Program-made: the position numbers and the translations under genes
The notes under the pieces: model-generated
What the model was told of the DNA's origin: nothing
What the model saw: the letters and a program-made list of their open reading frames with translations, nothing else
The model's database searches: none
Source: Methanoregula sp.
GTDB lineage: Archaea; Halobacteriota; Methanomicrobia; Methanomicrobiales; Methanospirillaceae
Length of the DNA: 11,392 bases
Direction of reading: 5' to 3'
NCBI GenBank assembly: GCA_030653335.1
Contig: JAURZP010000339.1
Span: forward strand, 1-11,392
Shown here: positions 5,437 through 11,392 of the stretch, piece by piece
Layout: every line of letters starts with the position of its first letter
How positions within the stretch are numbered: position 1 is the first letter of the stretch

Positions 5437-5850
5437 CTACCCCAACTTCAATTGTTTCCCAGTCGAGTGCTCAGCGTGACTACAGGATTCCACAATCTTC
5501 CTCTGCGCCAGATCCAGCTGGTCGCGTGCCCGGTCGTCATGTGGATGGATCTTCAATAATTTGTTAAATGCACGAATCGCTTCAAGGTATTTCTGCTGAT
5601 GCATGAGTGCTAAGCCCTTGTTGAACCATGCTTCGGTGAATTCCGGGTCGATGTCGGCAGCCTGTGCAAATGAGTTCAAAGCATCCTGGTATCTGCCCAT
5701 TTTGAAAAGTATTATGCCTTTGTTATACCATGAGTTTGCATTGTTGGCATCGTGTTTGATTGCCCTGTCCACGAGATCCAGTGCCTCGTTGTATTGACCG
5801 GATTCAGCGAGTCCGACTGCTCTATTTGAGAGGTCACGGGCATCGGGCAT
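5437..5850 (-). CDS. Tetratricopeptide-repeat protein
   Basis: 137 residues from the ATG at 5850, with three consecutive 34-residue TPR units. Unit one is about residues 4-37 (AVGLAESGQYNEALDLVDRA). Unit two is about 38-71 (WYNKGIILFKMGRYQDALNS). Unit three is about 72-105 (WFNKGLALMHQQKYLEAIRA). Each keeps the G-Y-A-P type consensus (for example 'NKG...G.Y..A...F..A..IDP'). A helical, basic C-terminal tail ends QRKIVESCSHAEHSTGKQLK. TPR arrays bind peptides, so it is probably an intracellular scaffold or partner protein; no enzymatic motif is present. An upstream in-frame ATG at 5910 would add 20 residues (IRCVIQQPYPPPLRHN) that do not look like protein, so the shorter start is preferred. 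Its specific partner cannot be inferred: the neighbours are an AAA ATPase, divergent, and a small Cys protein. Confidence 0.85.
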   Translation of the reverse strand: MPDARDLSNRAVGLAESGQYNEALDLVDRAIKHDANNANSWYNKGIILFKMGRYQDALNSFAQAADIDPEFTEAWFNKGLALMHQQKYLEAIRAFNKLLKIHPHDDRARDQLDLAQRKIVESCSHAEHSTGKQLKLG

Positions 5851-5959
5851 AATATTGTGTCGTAGTGGTGGAGGATAAGGTTGTTGAATGACACATCTGA
5901 TAATAATCAATTGTTCTCATACACAGGGGATAACTTCTATTGTTTCCAATGTTTTGAAT

Positions 5960-6002
5960 GGTTATAACCTATCAAAAAGAAGATTTATGTATGGGTATAA
6001 CC
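5960..6002. promoter_or_regulatory. Paired palindrome-like operator candidates and TATA region of the AAA ATPase gene
   Basis: GGTTATAACC (5960-5969) is a perfect palindrome. GGTATAACC with the same following TA recurs at 5994-6002, about 33 bp away, near three helical turns. The TATA-like TTTATGTA (5984-5991) lies between them and is centred about 27 bases before the GTG start, so the second site overlaps the expected start of transcription. This layout fits a repressor or autoregulatory site, by inference. Confidence 0.4.
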
Positions 6003-6014
6003 TAACACAATTGT

Positions 6015-7316
6015 GTGAACAGTCTCTTCGAACTTCTTACTTCATTAAACCCCTGGTGGAGCGACCAGACATTTGATACCGGAAGAACCCGGACCCGGTA
6101 TTTCTCAAAGATCCAAAGGTACCTCGAGACAAAAGAGATCATTGTGCTCAGCGGGGTACGTCGTTCGGGAAAAACCACCTTGCTCTTTCAGATTGTCAGG
6201 CATCTCATAACTACCCAAAAAGTGCCACCAAGAAACATCCTTTTTGTTAACTGCGATGAGCTGGATATTTCAGCACTTGAAAATGCAATCTTCAACGTTG
6301 TGGACACCTATCGCAAGGAGGTTGCTGCAAAAGGAACGCTGTATCTGGTCTTTGATGAGATCCAGAATATCAAAGACTGGGAGCGTGCGATAAAATCCCT
6401 CTACGACCGAAAGAATTACAAGATCATCATATCCGGATCCTCCTCTTACCTTCTGGACACCCGGATATCCACATTACTGTCGGGAAGATACTTTTCTGTG
6501 CCCGTGTTCCCGTTGGATTTTGTGGAATATCTCTCATTCCACGATATAGAAATAAGCAACGATCCGGTTAACCTTGCGGCCCATAAATATGAAATTCTGA
6601 CGATGCTGAAACAGTATCTTCGAGAGGGTGGTTTTCCCATTGTGGTTTTGCAGAAAGAAAAACTCACAAAACAGGATTACCTCAAGGCATACTACGACAG
6701 TATCATTTACAGGGATATCATTCGCATCAATGAAGTGCGGAACCAGAAAGCGCTCACAGACCTCCTGCATTACCTTTTCACAAACATTACATCCCCATAT
6801 TCATATCGACAACTCAAAGAGATGCTTGGAATCGATCTTGCGGCAGTGAAAGATTATATCCACTTTGCCGAAATGGCAAAAATTCTCTTCGAAGTTCAGC
6901 ATTTTGCCTGCTCTATCCAGGCTCAGTCCCGTCCGAATAAGAAGATCTATTGCATAGACAACGGACTCCGTAACGTAGTATCATTCCGTTTCTCTGAAGA
7001 TGAAGGGAAACTTGCAGAGAATCTTGTTTTCGTAGAATTGATACGAACCGGTGCATCACCCTACTACTGGAAGAAAAAGAAAGAAGTTGATTTTGTAATT
7101 AAATCCACAGATAATACCCTCGTTGCAATCAACGTTTGTTATACCGATGATATTCCCGATCGTGAGGTAGAAAGTCTTCAGGAGTTTGAGAAAGAATTTG
7201 GTAATAAAGTCAAAAGCCAGATCATTCTTACAAAAGATCTGGAAGACGAGCGGGATGGAATCGTCTATATCCCTCTCTGGAAGTGGCTAATCCAGGATAA
7301 AACGATACGAGTCTGA
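6015..7316 (+). CDS. AAA_14/DUF4143-family ATP-binding protein
   Basis: 433 residues from a GTG start. The N-terminal ATPase has Walker A GVRRSGKTT (47-55), Walker B LYLVFDEIQ (109-117) and a sensor-like SGSSS (140-144). After a middle region with LSGRYF and a helical FPLDFVEYL, the C-terminal DUF4143 part carries ENLVFVELIR, then YYWKKKKEVDFVIK (EVD at 357-359) and VCYTDDIPDREVE, typical of the nuclease-like fold of this family. These proteins are widespread in archaea and bacteria, often in accessory regions; their cellular role is poorly known. The length is normal for the family and nothing is missing. The GTG is chosen because the conserved LNPWW segment (11-15) follows it and a TATA box is centred 27 bases upstream, implying a leaderless message. 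A GGTTTT-TGGC-AAAACC hairpin follows 10 bases after the stop. Confidence 0.9.
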   Translation: MNSLFELLTSLNPWWSDQTFDTGRTRTRYFSKIQRYLETKEIIVLSGVRRSGKTTLLFQIVRHLITTQKVPPRNILFVNCDELDISALENAIFNVVDTYRKEVAAKGTLYLVFDEIQNIKDWERAIKSLYDRKNYKIIISGSSSYLLDTRISTLLSGRYFSVPVFPLDFVEYLSFHDIEISNDPVNLAAHKYEILTMLKQYLREGGFPIVVLQKEKLTKQDYLKAYYDSIIYRDIIRINEVRNQKALTDLLHYLFTNITSPYSYRQLKEMLGIDLAAVKDYIHFAEMAKILFEVQHFACSIQAQSRPNKKIYCIDNGLRNVVSFRFSEDEGKLAENLVFVELIRTGASPYYWKKKKEVDFVIKSTDNTLVAINVCYTDDIPDREVESLQEFEKEFGNKVKSQIILTKDLEDERDGIVYIPLWKWLIQDKTIRV

Positions 7317-7326
7317 AATCCAAATG

Positions 7327-7342
7327 GGTTTTTGGCAAAACC
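7327..7342 (+). terminator. Hairpin after the AAA ATPase gene
   Basis: GGTTTT and AAAACC form a six-bp stem around TGGC, starting ten bases beyond the TGA. No T-run follows on the plus strand, so the terminator role is uncertain. Confidence 0.3.
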
Positions 7343-7383
7343 GGCTTACGGAAAAAAATGTAATCTACACCCGTATTCGAGGT

Positions 7384-7390
7384 TAAAAAA
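7384..7390 (-). terminator. T-run downstream of fae-hps
   Basis: On the minus strand a run of six T lies about 25 bases beyond the fae-hps stop at 7414. Oligo-T tracts are the usual intrinsic terminators of archaeal RNA polymerase. Confidence 0.35.
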
Positions 7391-7413
7391 TGGTATGAAA
7401 TATAATGTTGTAT

Positions 7414-8595
7414 TTAGAAATCAGTCATAATCCTGAACTGATCAATCTCTTCCCGGTCGAGCTGCTCTAAGAACTCATCTGCCGCATGACCAATGTCTTT
7501 GCTCGCGGTGATGGCACGGCCGACAACTAAGATATCTGCACCAGCCTTGAGGGCATCCTTTACTACATTGACCCGGACGCCGCCAGCGGTTGCGACAAGG
7601 AGCTTGCCGCCGGCTGCCTTCTTGATTGCAGGGATGTCGCCCCATGCATGGGCTGCGTCATCGGTGTCGATTGCGCGGTGGAGTTCTACGATATCGGGCT
7701 TGACTTTCAGGCTCGCAATAACCTTTGCCGGGTTCTGCACATTGAGCATATCGACAATCGAGTAGATGCCAACCTTGCGGGCTTCGGCAATTGCCTTTTC
7801 CATGGTTGATACAGGTGCAAGACCAGAAACCACGACCGCGTCTGCGGTTGCATCGGCGGCCATCCGGGCTTCGAGGTTACCGGTATCTAAAATCTTTAAG
7901 TCCGCGATGATGAACGCGTTGGGGCGGAGCTTGCGGATCTCGGAAATGACTCCAAGGCCAAACTTCTTGATAAGCGGGGTACCTGCCTCGATGATGAGGT
8001 GGTCATTCTCCGGGAGTTCCTTTAATACCTGTGCAACCTTGCCCATGTCCACAAGATCCATTGCAACCTGGAGATATGGTGCATCCCAGAGGCGCTGTAC
8101 CTTGAATCCCATAATTGCATGGGCGGCACGGTCTTTCTCGTACACGAGGGTCTTTGCGTCCGGGAATGCTGCGAGTGCACGGTTGAGTGCAAGTTTCATA
8201 GCGCCATAGTTATACCGGTAGAGGCGGTTGTAATCCTTTGCATCCGGGTGAACGAACACCGATGCGAGGATCGCAACTTTTTCAATGTCAATTCCGTTAA
8301 ACAGGCCTTCATCAACACAGTCTGCAACTGCCTTTGCCACTGCTGCCTGCACAGGACCAAACATCTCGTTTACCTGTGACATATCCTTTAAGGTGACTTT
8401 CGGGATAACGAGCGTGACTGGTTTTGTGAGCAGGTTCGGGCGGACTACTGCAAGCAGCGGGGTGTGGCCGGCTGACAACTGTGAAATCCCGTTTGCAAAC
8501 GCTGAACCGATCGGGCCTTCCTTATCGCCCATCAGCAGATCGATGTGCGCAATCTCCGCGCCATCGCCAATAAGTGCTTCTCCGACTAAATACAT
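7414..8595 (-). CDS. fae-hps: Bifunctional formaldehyde-activating enzyme / 3-hexulose-6-phosphate synthase
   Basis: 393 residues, the usual length for the archaeal fusion. The N-terminal Fae domain (about 1-162) begins YLVGEALIGDG with AHIDLLMG, and His17 is the likely catalytic base. It condenses formaldehyde with tetrahydromethanopterin to methylene-H4MPT. The C-terminal Hps domain (about 168-378) is an orotidine-decarboxylase-fold barrel with ADLKILDTG (DxKxxD at 232-237), the metal and phosphate-site ATAGGV (335-340) and VVGRAIT (358-363). It interconverts ribulose-5-phosphate plus formaldehyde with hexulose-6-phosphate. In methanogens the pair is thought to run toward pentose synthesis, with Fae capturing the released formaldehyde. 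GGAG lies six bases before the ATG, and a TATA element at 8639-8646 gives a leader of about 22 bases. The flavin-reductase-like gene lies 82 bases upstream on the same strand. The hexulose isomerase partner is not in the window. Confidence 0.95.
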   Translation of the reverse strand: MYLVGEALIGDGAEIAHIDLLMGDKEGPIGSAFANGISQLSAGHTPLLAVVRPNLLTKPVTLVIPKVTLKDMSQVNEMFGPVQAAVAKAVADCVDEGLFNGIDIEKVAILASVFVHPDAKDYNRLYRYNYGAMKLALNRALAAFPDAKTLVYEKDRAAHAIMGFKVQRLWDAPYLQVAMDLVDMGKVAQVLKELPENDHLIIEAGTPLIKKFGLGVISEIRKLRPNAFIIADLKILDTGNLEARMAADATADAVVVSGLAPVSTMEKAIAEARKVGIYSIVDMLNVQNPAKVIASLKVKPDIVELHRAIDTDDAAHAWGDIPAIKKAAGGKLLVATAGGVRVNVVKDALKAGADILVVGRAITASKDIGHAADEFLEQLDREEIDQFRIMTDF

Positions 8596-8638
8596 GGAAC
8601 TCTCCTAATCCTCTTAATATGTGACGCTGAGTGATGAT

Positions 8639-8646
8639 AAATATAT
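8639..8646 (-). promoter_or_regulatory. TATA box of fae-hps
   Basis: The minus-strand core ATATATTT within GATATATTTATC is centred about 48 bases before the ATG. It predicts transcription from near 8617 with the GGAG in the leader. It lies between two same-strand genes, so fae-hps can be expressed on its own. Confidence 0.5.
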
Positions 8647-8677
8647 CAAATCATGTGCATGCAGCCAAATCAGAATA

Positions 8678-9238
8678 TCACTTCTTCTGGTATTTCTTTC
8701 CTGCCGAGAATGCCTTATCGACAGGCTTTCCAACCTGCCAGTAGGCAGACTGGGCGTACACGATTGGGTCGAGCTTCTCTGTATCCGGTTTCCCGTCCGT
8801 TGCGCATGCTTTATCGACATGAATCTCAATAACTTCTCCGATGTAGAGCAGGTGGCTCCCGCAGTCAACGGATTTGAAGAACCTGCATTCAATGTTGACC
8901 GGGCATTCCTCTGCTAATGGAGCGGTCTTTAACTTGCCGTAGAAGGATCTGAAAACCTTTGACTTGTCTTCCTGTGAGCCGGATACAAGCCCGCAGTGAT
9001 CGGTCTCGACGACATATTTTGCAGACGGTACGTTCAGGCTGAAGGTCTTGTTCTCCTCAATTCCATTTACGGTGTACCGCGTTTTGTTGATCGCAACGCA
9101 GACCATGGGCGGCGCCATGCAGGCAACGGTTGCCCACGCAGCAGTCATGTAGTTTGCTTTTCCTTTCACGTTAACGCCTACGAGCAGGGTGGGCATGACA
9201 CTCATGTACGGCATCGGGCCGATGGTTATTTTTTCCAT
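8678..9238 (-). CDS. Flavin-reductase-like FMN-binding protein (flavoredoxin type)
   Basis: 186 residues with the split-barrel layout of the flavin-reductase-like family. The features are a conserved start (IGPMPYMSVMPTLLVG, 6-21), NYMTAAWATVAC (29-40, FMN-contacting type), MVCVAINKTRYT (45-56), ENKTFSLNVPS (62-72) and the TDHCGLVSG segment (79-87). The last conserved stretch is ECRFFKSVDCGSHLLYIGEV (117-136). Such proteins bind FMN and pass electrons or reduce flavins; the physiological partner in methanogens is usually unknown. The ATG at 9238 is chosen because the family motif begins there and GGAG lies nine bases upstream. A longer open frame to 9373 would add 45 residues that look non-coding. 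A weak TATA-like TTAAA near 9280 is present. The protein ends in a basic KKYQKK tail. A direct role with Fae-Hps is not indicated. Confidence 0.9.
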   Translation of the reverse strand: MEKITIGPMPYMSVMPTLLVGVNVKGKANYMTAAWATVACMAPPMVCVAINKTRYTVNGIEENKTFSLNVPSAKYVVETDHCGLVSGSQEDKSKVFRSFYGKLKTAPLAEECPVNIECRFFKSVDCGSHLLYIGEVIEIHVDKACATDGKPDTEKLDPIVYAQSAYWQVGKPVDKAFSAGKKYQKK

Positions 9239-9502
9239 TTTTGTTTTCTCCGGGAAGATGTTTGTAAGGGAGGAGTTTAAGGGTATCTTTGCCGGGGGTT
9301 GCAGGGGTCGCCGTGGTAGGGAGGCATGGCCCGGAACATGGGGCGACCCATAACAGGGTGTTTGTTCTTCCACACGATAGCGTAGAACTCACTACGGGGG
9401 TTCTGATTGGCTGAACTATTGGCGTGAACCCGATCTCTCTGTTGTAAGAAAACGTTTCTGGTTGTTTCAAAAATTGTTTCAAATTTTGCTGTTCAGGTAA
9501 CC
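9239..9502. other. Divergent intergenic region with inverted repeat and GTTTC repeats
   Basis: No gene was found between the divergent flavin-reductase and 147-residue genes. GGGTCGCC (9305-9312) is the exact reverse complement of GGCGACCC (9342-9349), with 29 bases between. GTTTC recurs at 9454, 9464 and 9476, just upstream of the TATA box of the right-hand gene. Both are candidate regulatory elements. Confidence 0.45.
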
Positions 9503-9503
9503 A

Positions 9504-9511
9504 CATATAAA
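9504..9511 (+). promoter_or_regulatory. TATA box for the 147-residue gene
   Basis: CATATAAA centred about 37 bases before the ATG. It predicts a start near 9534, leaving a short leader that begins at about the GGAG (9534-9537). Confidence 0.5.
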
Positions 9512-9544
9512 CTCCACTATCACAGGCTTTGCTGGAGACTTTGC

Positions 9545-9988
9545 ATGACACCCACAAAAAGTTCAGAAGCCGGTATTGCGTTTATGACCCCCCAGCCGGA
9601 ACAATTCCACCAGACTGTAGTCAGACCTATTAGCGCAGGAGATAGCATCTCCTTAACCTTTATGGATGAGGCAAACATTGAGGTGCTGAACCGTTTTAAC
9701 GAGAGATTCCAGTTAACCGGAATCGAAGTAAGCTATGAGGAGTTACACGAACTCAATGTCTTAAAACAGTTTCTGGGACGCCATGTGAAGCAGGCCGGGA
9801 TCTGCGATGTCCAGTGCATGCTGCTCTGGAGTGAATGGGTCAGGACCTTCAGGCGCCAGACACCCGGATTTCCGAAACTGATCCTGGAAAAAGAGTTCCG
9901 CTGTTTCATCATGGATACGTTTGGCATAGAAGTTGTCGATAAGGGCTTCCGGGGCGCAGTTTACCTCGGCATAAAGTTCATTCCGTAA
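9545..9988 (+). CDS. Conserved-looking protein of unknown function (147 residues)
   Basis: The start is well supported: GGAG is seven bases before the ATG and a TATA box is well placed. There is no signal peptide or membrane segment. The first 40 residues look flexible. From about residue 41 the protein is helical (DEANIEVLNRFNERFQLTGI), with a central EELHELNVLKQFLGRHVK. The last 60 residues contain a W-x2-W pair (LLWSEWVRTFRRQTPGFPKL), then EKEFRCFIMDTFG, and end in a beta-hairpin-like FRGAVYLGIKF. This tail is reminiscent of winged-helix DNA-binding domains at the C-termini of phage or plasmid primase-helicases, but the resemblance is visual and weak. I assign no function. It is divergent from the flavin-reductase gene. 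The nearest downstream feature is the tRNA-Trp gene, on the opposite strand. Confidence 0.7.
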   Translation: MTPTKSSEAGIAFMTPQPEQFHQTVVRPISAGDSISLTFMDEANIEVLNRFNERFQLTGIEVSYEELHELNVLKQFLGRHVKQAGICDVQCMLLWSEWVRTFRRQTPGFPKLILEKEFRCFIMDTFGIEVVDKGFRGAVYLGIKFIP

Positions 9989-10263
9989 TCAAGAACCCGC
10001 CTTGACCGGATTTGTCACGCTGCTTGAATGCCTTCCTGCGGCACTTGACGGATTGGAAGTGGTAACAAAACTGATGAGTAAAACCACGGTATCGCACTCG
10101 GCAGCTAAAAGGCAAATGACCGTAAAAAACTCATAAAACGCTGAAGTGCGGGAAAACTGCAATCCCTTTTTACCATTTCATGAAAGGCCGGAATAACGGC
10201 CCTATGAAAGTACCATTACCTGTGTACAGGCAGTATCACGGTGCCCGGAATTATAAGAAAATG
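9989..10263. other. Intergenic region with stem-loops, no gene
   Basis: No gene is supported; a 20-codon frame near 10072 lacks any signal. Nested inverted repeats lie at 10175-10209: TTTCAT and GGCCG pair with CGGCC and ATGAAA. CCTGT-GT-ACAGG at 10219-10230 is a further short inverted repeat. Both lie within 100 bases downstream of the tRNA-Trp 3' end on the minus strand. Confidence 0.4.
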
Positions 10264-10431
10264 TGGGGTTGGTGAGATTTGAACTCACGATCGACGGGTC
10301 TCTCCGACATGCATCAGTGCTCCAACGGGTCATCATCTTTTCATCAGCAGACCCATTGTTCATCATCTGCGAGCACAAAGAACGCAAAGACCGCTGGAGC
10401 CCGTCGCCATTCCGGGCTAGGCCACAACCCC
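10264..10431 (-). tRNA. tRNA-Trp (CCA) with 94-nt intron
   Basis: The mature tRNA folds fully. The acceptor stem is GGGGTTG (10425-10431) with CAACCCC (10265-10271), seven perfect pairs. The T arm is GTGAG-TTCAAAT-CTCAC. The anticodon stem is ACGGG (10400-10404) with CCCGT (10294-10298), and the loop is CT-CCA-G/A with anticodon CCA at 10395-10397. The discriminator base is A (10264), and CCA is not encoded at the 3' end. The intron (10300-10393) sits at the canonical place between G37 and A38. A bulge-helix-bulge is visible: bases 32-35 (CUCC) pair with GGAG at 10302-10305. The flanking three-base bulges are AG|C and AG|A, which is the archaeal splicing endonuclease geometry. A palindrome and a TATA-like AATTTATT lie upstream. 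This is the standard Trp tRNA of euryarchaea, where intron retention is common. Confidence 0.95.
10300..10393 (-). ncRNA. tRNA-Trp intron containing a box C/D methylation guide RNA
   Basis: On the minus strand the intron carries box C ATGATGA (10360-10366), box D' CTGA (10344-10347), box C' ATGATGA (10330-10336) and box D CTGA (10314-10317). Both guides are 12 nt. GCA and TGC flank the C and D boxes as a short closing stem. By the rule of the fifth base before D or D', the D guide (10318-10329) places its G opposite C34. The D' guide (10348-10359) places its G opposite C39. Both guides pair with sequence that includes intron bases at the splice junctions, so they act on unspliced pre-tRNA. 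The D guide makes ten and the D' guide eight continuous pairs, counting one G-U each. In Haloferax the corresponding intron is known to guide 2'-O-methylation at C34 and U39, so this assignment is strong. Confidence 0.92.
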
Positions 10432-10445
10432 ATGCTGTCCACGAA

Positions 10446-10476
10446 CAGGATTATCCTGCCGCTGACTCAATAAATT
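10446..10476 (-). promoter_or_regulatory. Promoter region of tRNA-Trp
   Basis: The TATA-like AATTTATT (10469-10476) would start transcription about 15 bases before the tRNA. CAGGAT-T-ATCCTG (10446-10458), a 13-bp palindrome, covers the predicted start site. Both assignments are positional. Confidence 0.3.
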
Positions 10477-10479
10477 CGC

Positions 10480-10682
10480 AGTATACAAACTTAAGAGTTT
10501 GGTTATCTGTGTTCGCATTTTAAAAACGGGGCATCCCTCTCATAATCATGATTCGGGCCAGCATCACCCCCGGAGAAAAAACCGGATGGTCATTTCGGGT
10601 GTTGTCTCCAGATAATCAGGGTTAATTTATCGTGCACCTTTTTTTTATGCACCTGCACGACGCTCCGCATAAAATCAGTATC
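10480..10682. other. Intergenic region between divergent tRNA-Trp and ligase genes
   Basis: No gene is seen. The main structure is TCGTGCA (10630-10636), which can pair either with TGCACGA (10654-10660) or, as GTGCA, with TGCAC (10648-10652). A run of eight T lies between the arms. It sits upstream of the ligase TATA box. Confidence 0.4.
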
Positions 10683-10690
10683 CATATATG
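10683..10690 (+). promoter_or_regulatory. TATA box of the acyl-CoA ligase gene
   Basis: CATATATG is centred about 28 bases before the ATG at 10715. Transcription is therefore expected at the start codon, giving a leaderless mRNA. Confidence 0.5.
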
Positions 10691-10714
10691 TCATTCATAA
10701 CCCATATTTTAGTA

Positions 10715-11392
10715 ATGGTTGAGGGGAGCTATGCAAGCGGGACATCGACGGTTCCTTTACTGGGAATGACGATCGGTGAGATGATTGACAGCATTGCAGC
10801 AAAATATCCGGACAATGAAGCGGTTGTATCTGTCCACCAGGATATCCGCTGGACGTACAGCGAGTTTATCGCGCAGGTAAACCAGGTAGCCCGCAGCCTC
10901 ATGGGTCTTGGGGTGGAGAAAGGTGACCGCGTCGGTATCTGGGCGATGAATTACGCGGAATGGGTGGTTGTACAGTTCGCTACGTCAAAGATCGGTGCGA
11001 TCATGGTCAACATCAACCCGGCCTACCGTACCTATGAACTCGAATACGTGCTCAAGCAGGCCGAGATCCAGACGCTCATCATCCAGGGCCGGTTCAAAAC
11101 CTCCGATTACGTGGGGATGTTCTACGAGGCCTGTCCCGAAGCCTTCGAATCCAAACCCGGAAAAATCTCCTGCGAAAAATTCCCATTCTTAAAAAACGCT
11201 GTGTTCCTTGGCAACATTCCCTATAACGGTATGTACACATGGGACGATCTCTTAAAAAAAGCCGATGAGATCACCATGGATGAACTTATCGAGCGGGGTG
11301 ATGTGCTCACGTTCGATGATGCGATTAACATCCAGTACACGAGCGGAACCACAGGTTTTCCAAAAGGAGTGGTCCTCACCCACCACGGCATC
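10715..11392 (+). CDS. AMP-forming acyl-CoA ligase (fatty-acyl-CoA synthetase-like), partial
   Basis: 226 codons are open from the ATG to the window edge; the C-terminal half is missing. The N-terminus (SYASGTSTVPLLGMTIGEMI, 5-24) and WTYSEFIAQVNQVARSLMGLGVEKGDRVGIW match FadD-type AMP-binding enzymes. The phosphate-binding signature is YTSGTTGFPKGVVLTH (208-223). The ANL superfamily activates a carboxylate with ATP to an acyl-adenylate and then to the CoA thioester; the protein would be cytosolic. Substrate specificity cannot be read from this half. The start at 10715 is preferred because family similarity begins within five residues and the TATA box is 28 bases upstream. A GAGGGGAG inside the gene precedes an out-of-frame ATG at 10731 that stops after 12 codons. 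In methanogens such genes may serve lipid or aromatic acid activation, which is inference. Confidence 0.93.
   Translation, partial: MVEGSYASGTSTVPLLGMTIGEMIDSIAAKYPDNEAVVSVHQDIRWTYSEFIAQVNQVARSLMGLGVEKGDRVGIWAMNYAEWVVVQFATSKIGAIMVNINPAYRTYELEYVLKQAEIQTLIIQGRFKTSDYVGMFYEACPEAFESKPGKISCEKFPFLKNAVFLGNIPYNGMYTWDDLLKKADEITMDELIERGDVLTFDDAINIQYTSGTTGFPKGVVLTHHGI

Noticed and set aside
7493..8608. Long plus-strand frames opposite fae-hps
   Set aside because: They are antisense shadows of a clearly identified enzyme gene with biased codon use.
9239..9373. A 45-residue N-terminal extension of the flavin-reductase-like protein
   Set aside because: The family's conserved N-terminus starts at the ATG at 9238, which has its own GGAG. 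The extension is Pro/Arg-rich and looks like chance reading of a GC-rich leader.
10202..10523. Short protein frames across the tRNA-Trp region
   Set aside because: The sequence is fully explained by the tRNA exons, its intron guide RNA and the promoter.
10731..10769. A small upstream frame starting at the ATG after GAGGGGAG
   Set aside because: It stops after 12 codons and the spacing from GGAG to ATG is only two bases. The family alignment supports the in-frame start at 10715.

Overview
The window looks like a piece of a methanogenic euryarchaeal chromosome, most likely Methanomicrobiales (Methanoregula-like). The evidence is a fused Fae-Hps enzyme, a tRNA-Trp whose intron carries a box C/D guide RNA, TATA-type promoters about 25 bases before start codons with several apparently leaderless genes, and secreted proteins with archaeal-style anchors. 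The genus is an inference from gene content and was not tested.

Left part (1-2100): a truncated membrane-bound PAS sensor protein and an alpha/beta-hydrolase, both on the minus strand. They are followed by a decayed stretch holding a C-terminal RadC remnant without its metal-binding motif and the C-terminal end of a DDE transposase. Middle-left (2099-4457): two minus-strand exported proteins. One has a signal peptide and a C-terminal membrane anchor. The other is a tyrosine/cysteine-rich repeat lipoprotein with a recent internal duplication. Between them is a GC-rich cluster of hairpins.

Middle (4500-7316): several very small genes of uncertain function (39, 72 and 78 residues), a three-repeat TPR protein on the minus strand, and a plus-strand AAA_14/DUF4143 ATPase with paired palindrome-like sites before its promoter.

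Right part (7414-11392): fae-hps and an upstream flavin-reductase-like gene on the minus strand, and a divergent 147-residue protein of unknown function. Then comes the intron-containing tRNA-Trp on the minus strand, and the start of an AMP-forming acyl-CoA ligase gene that runs off the window.

Metabolically, Fae-Hps links formaldehyde, tetrahydromethanopterin and ribulose-5-phosphate, which is how many methanogens make pentoses. The ligase activates a carboxylic acid to its CoA ester. Most neighbours are single-gene units with their own promoters rather than one operon. The best-supported structure beyond ordinary genes is the tRNA-Trp intron. Its two 12-nt guides pair across the two exon-intron junctions and point exactly at C34 and C39.
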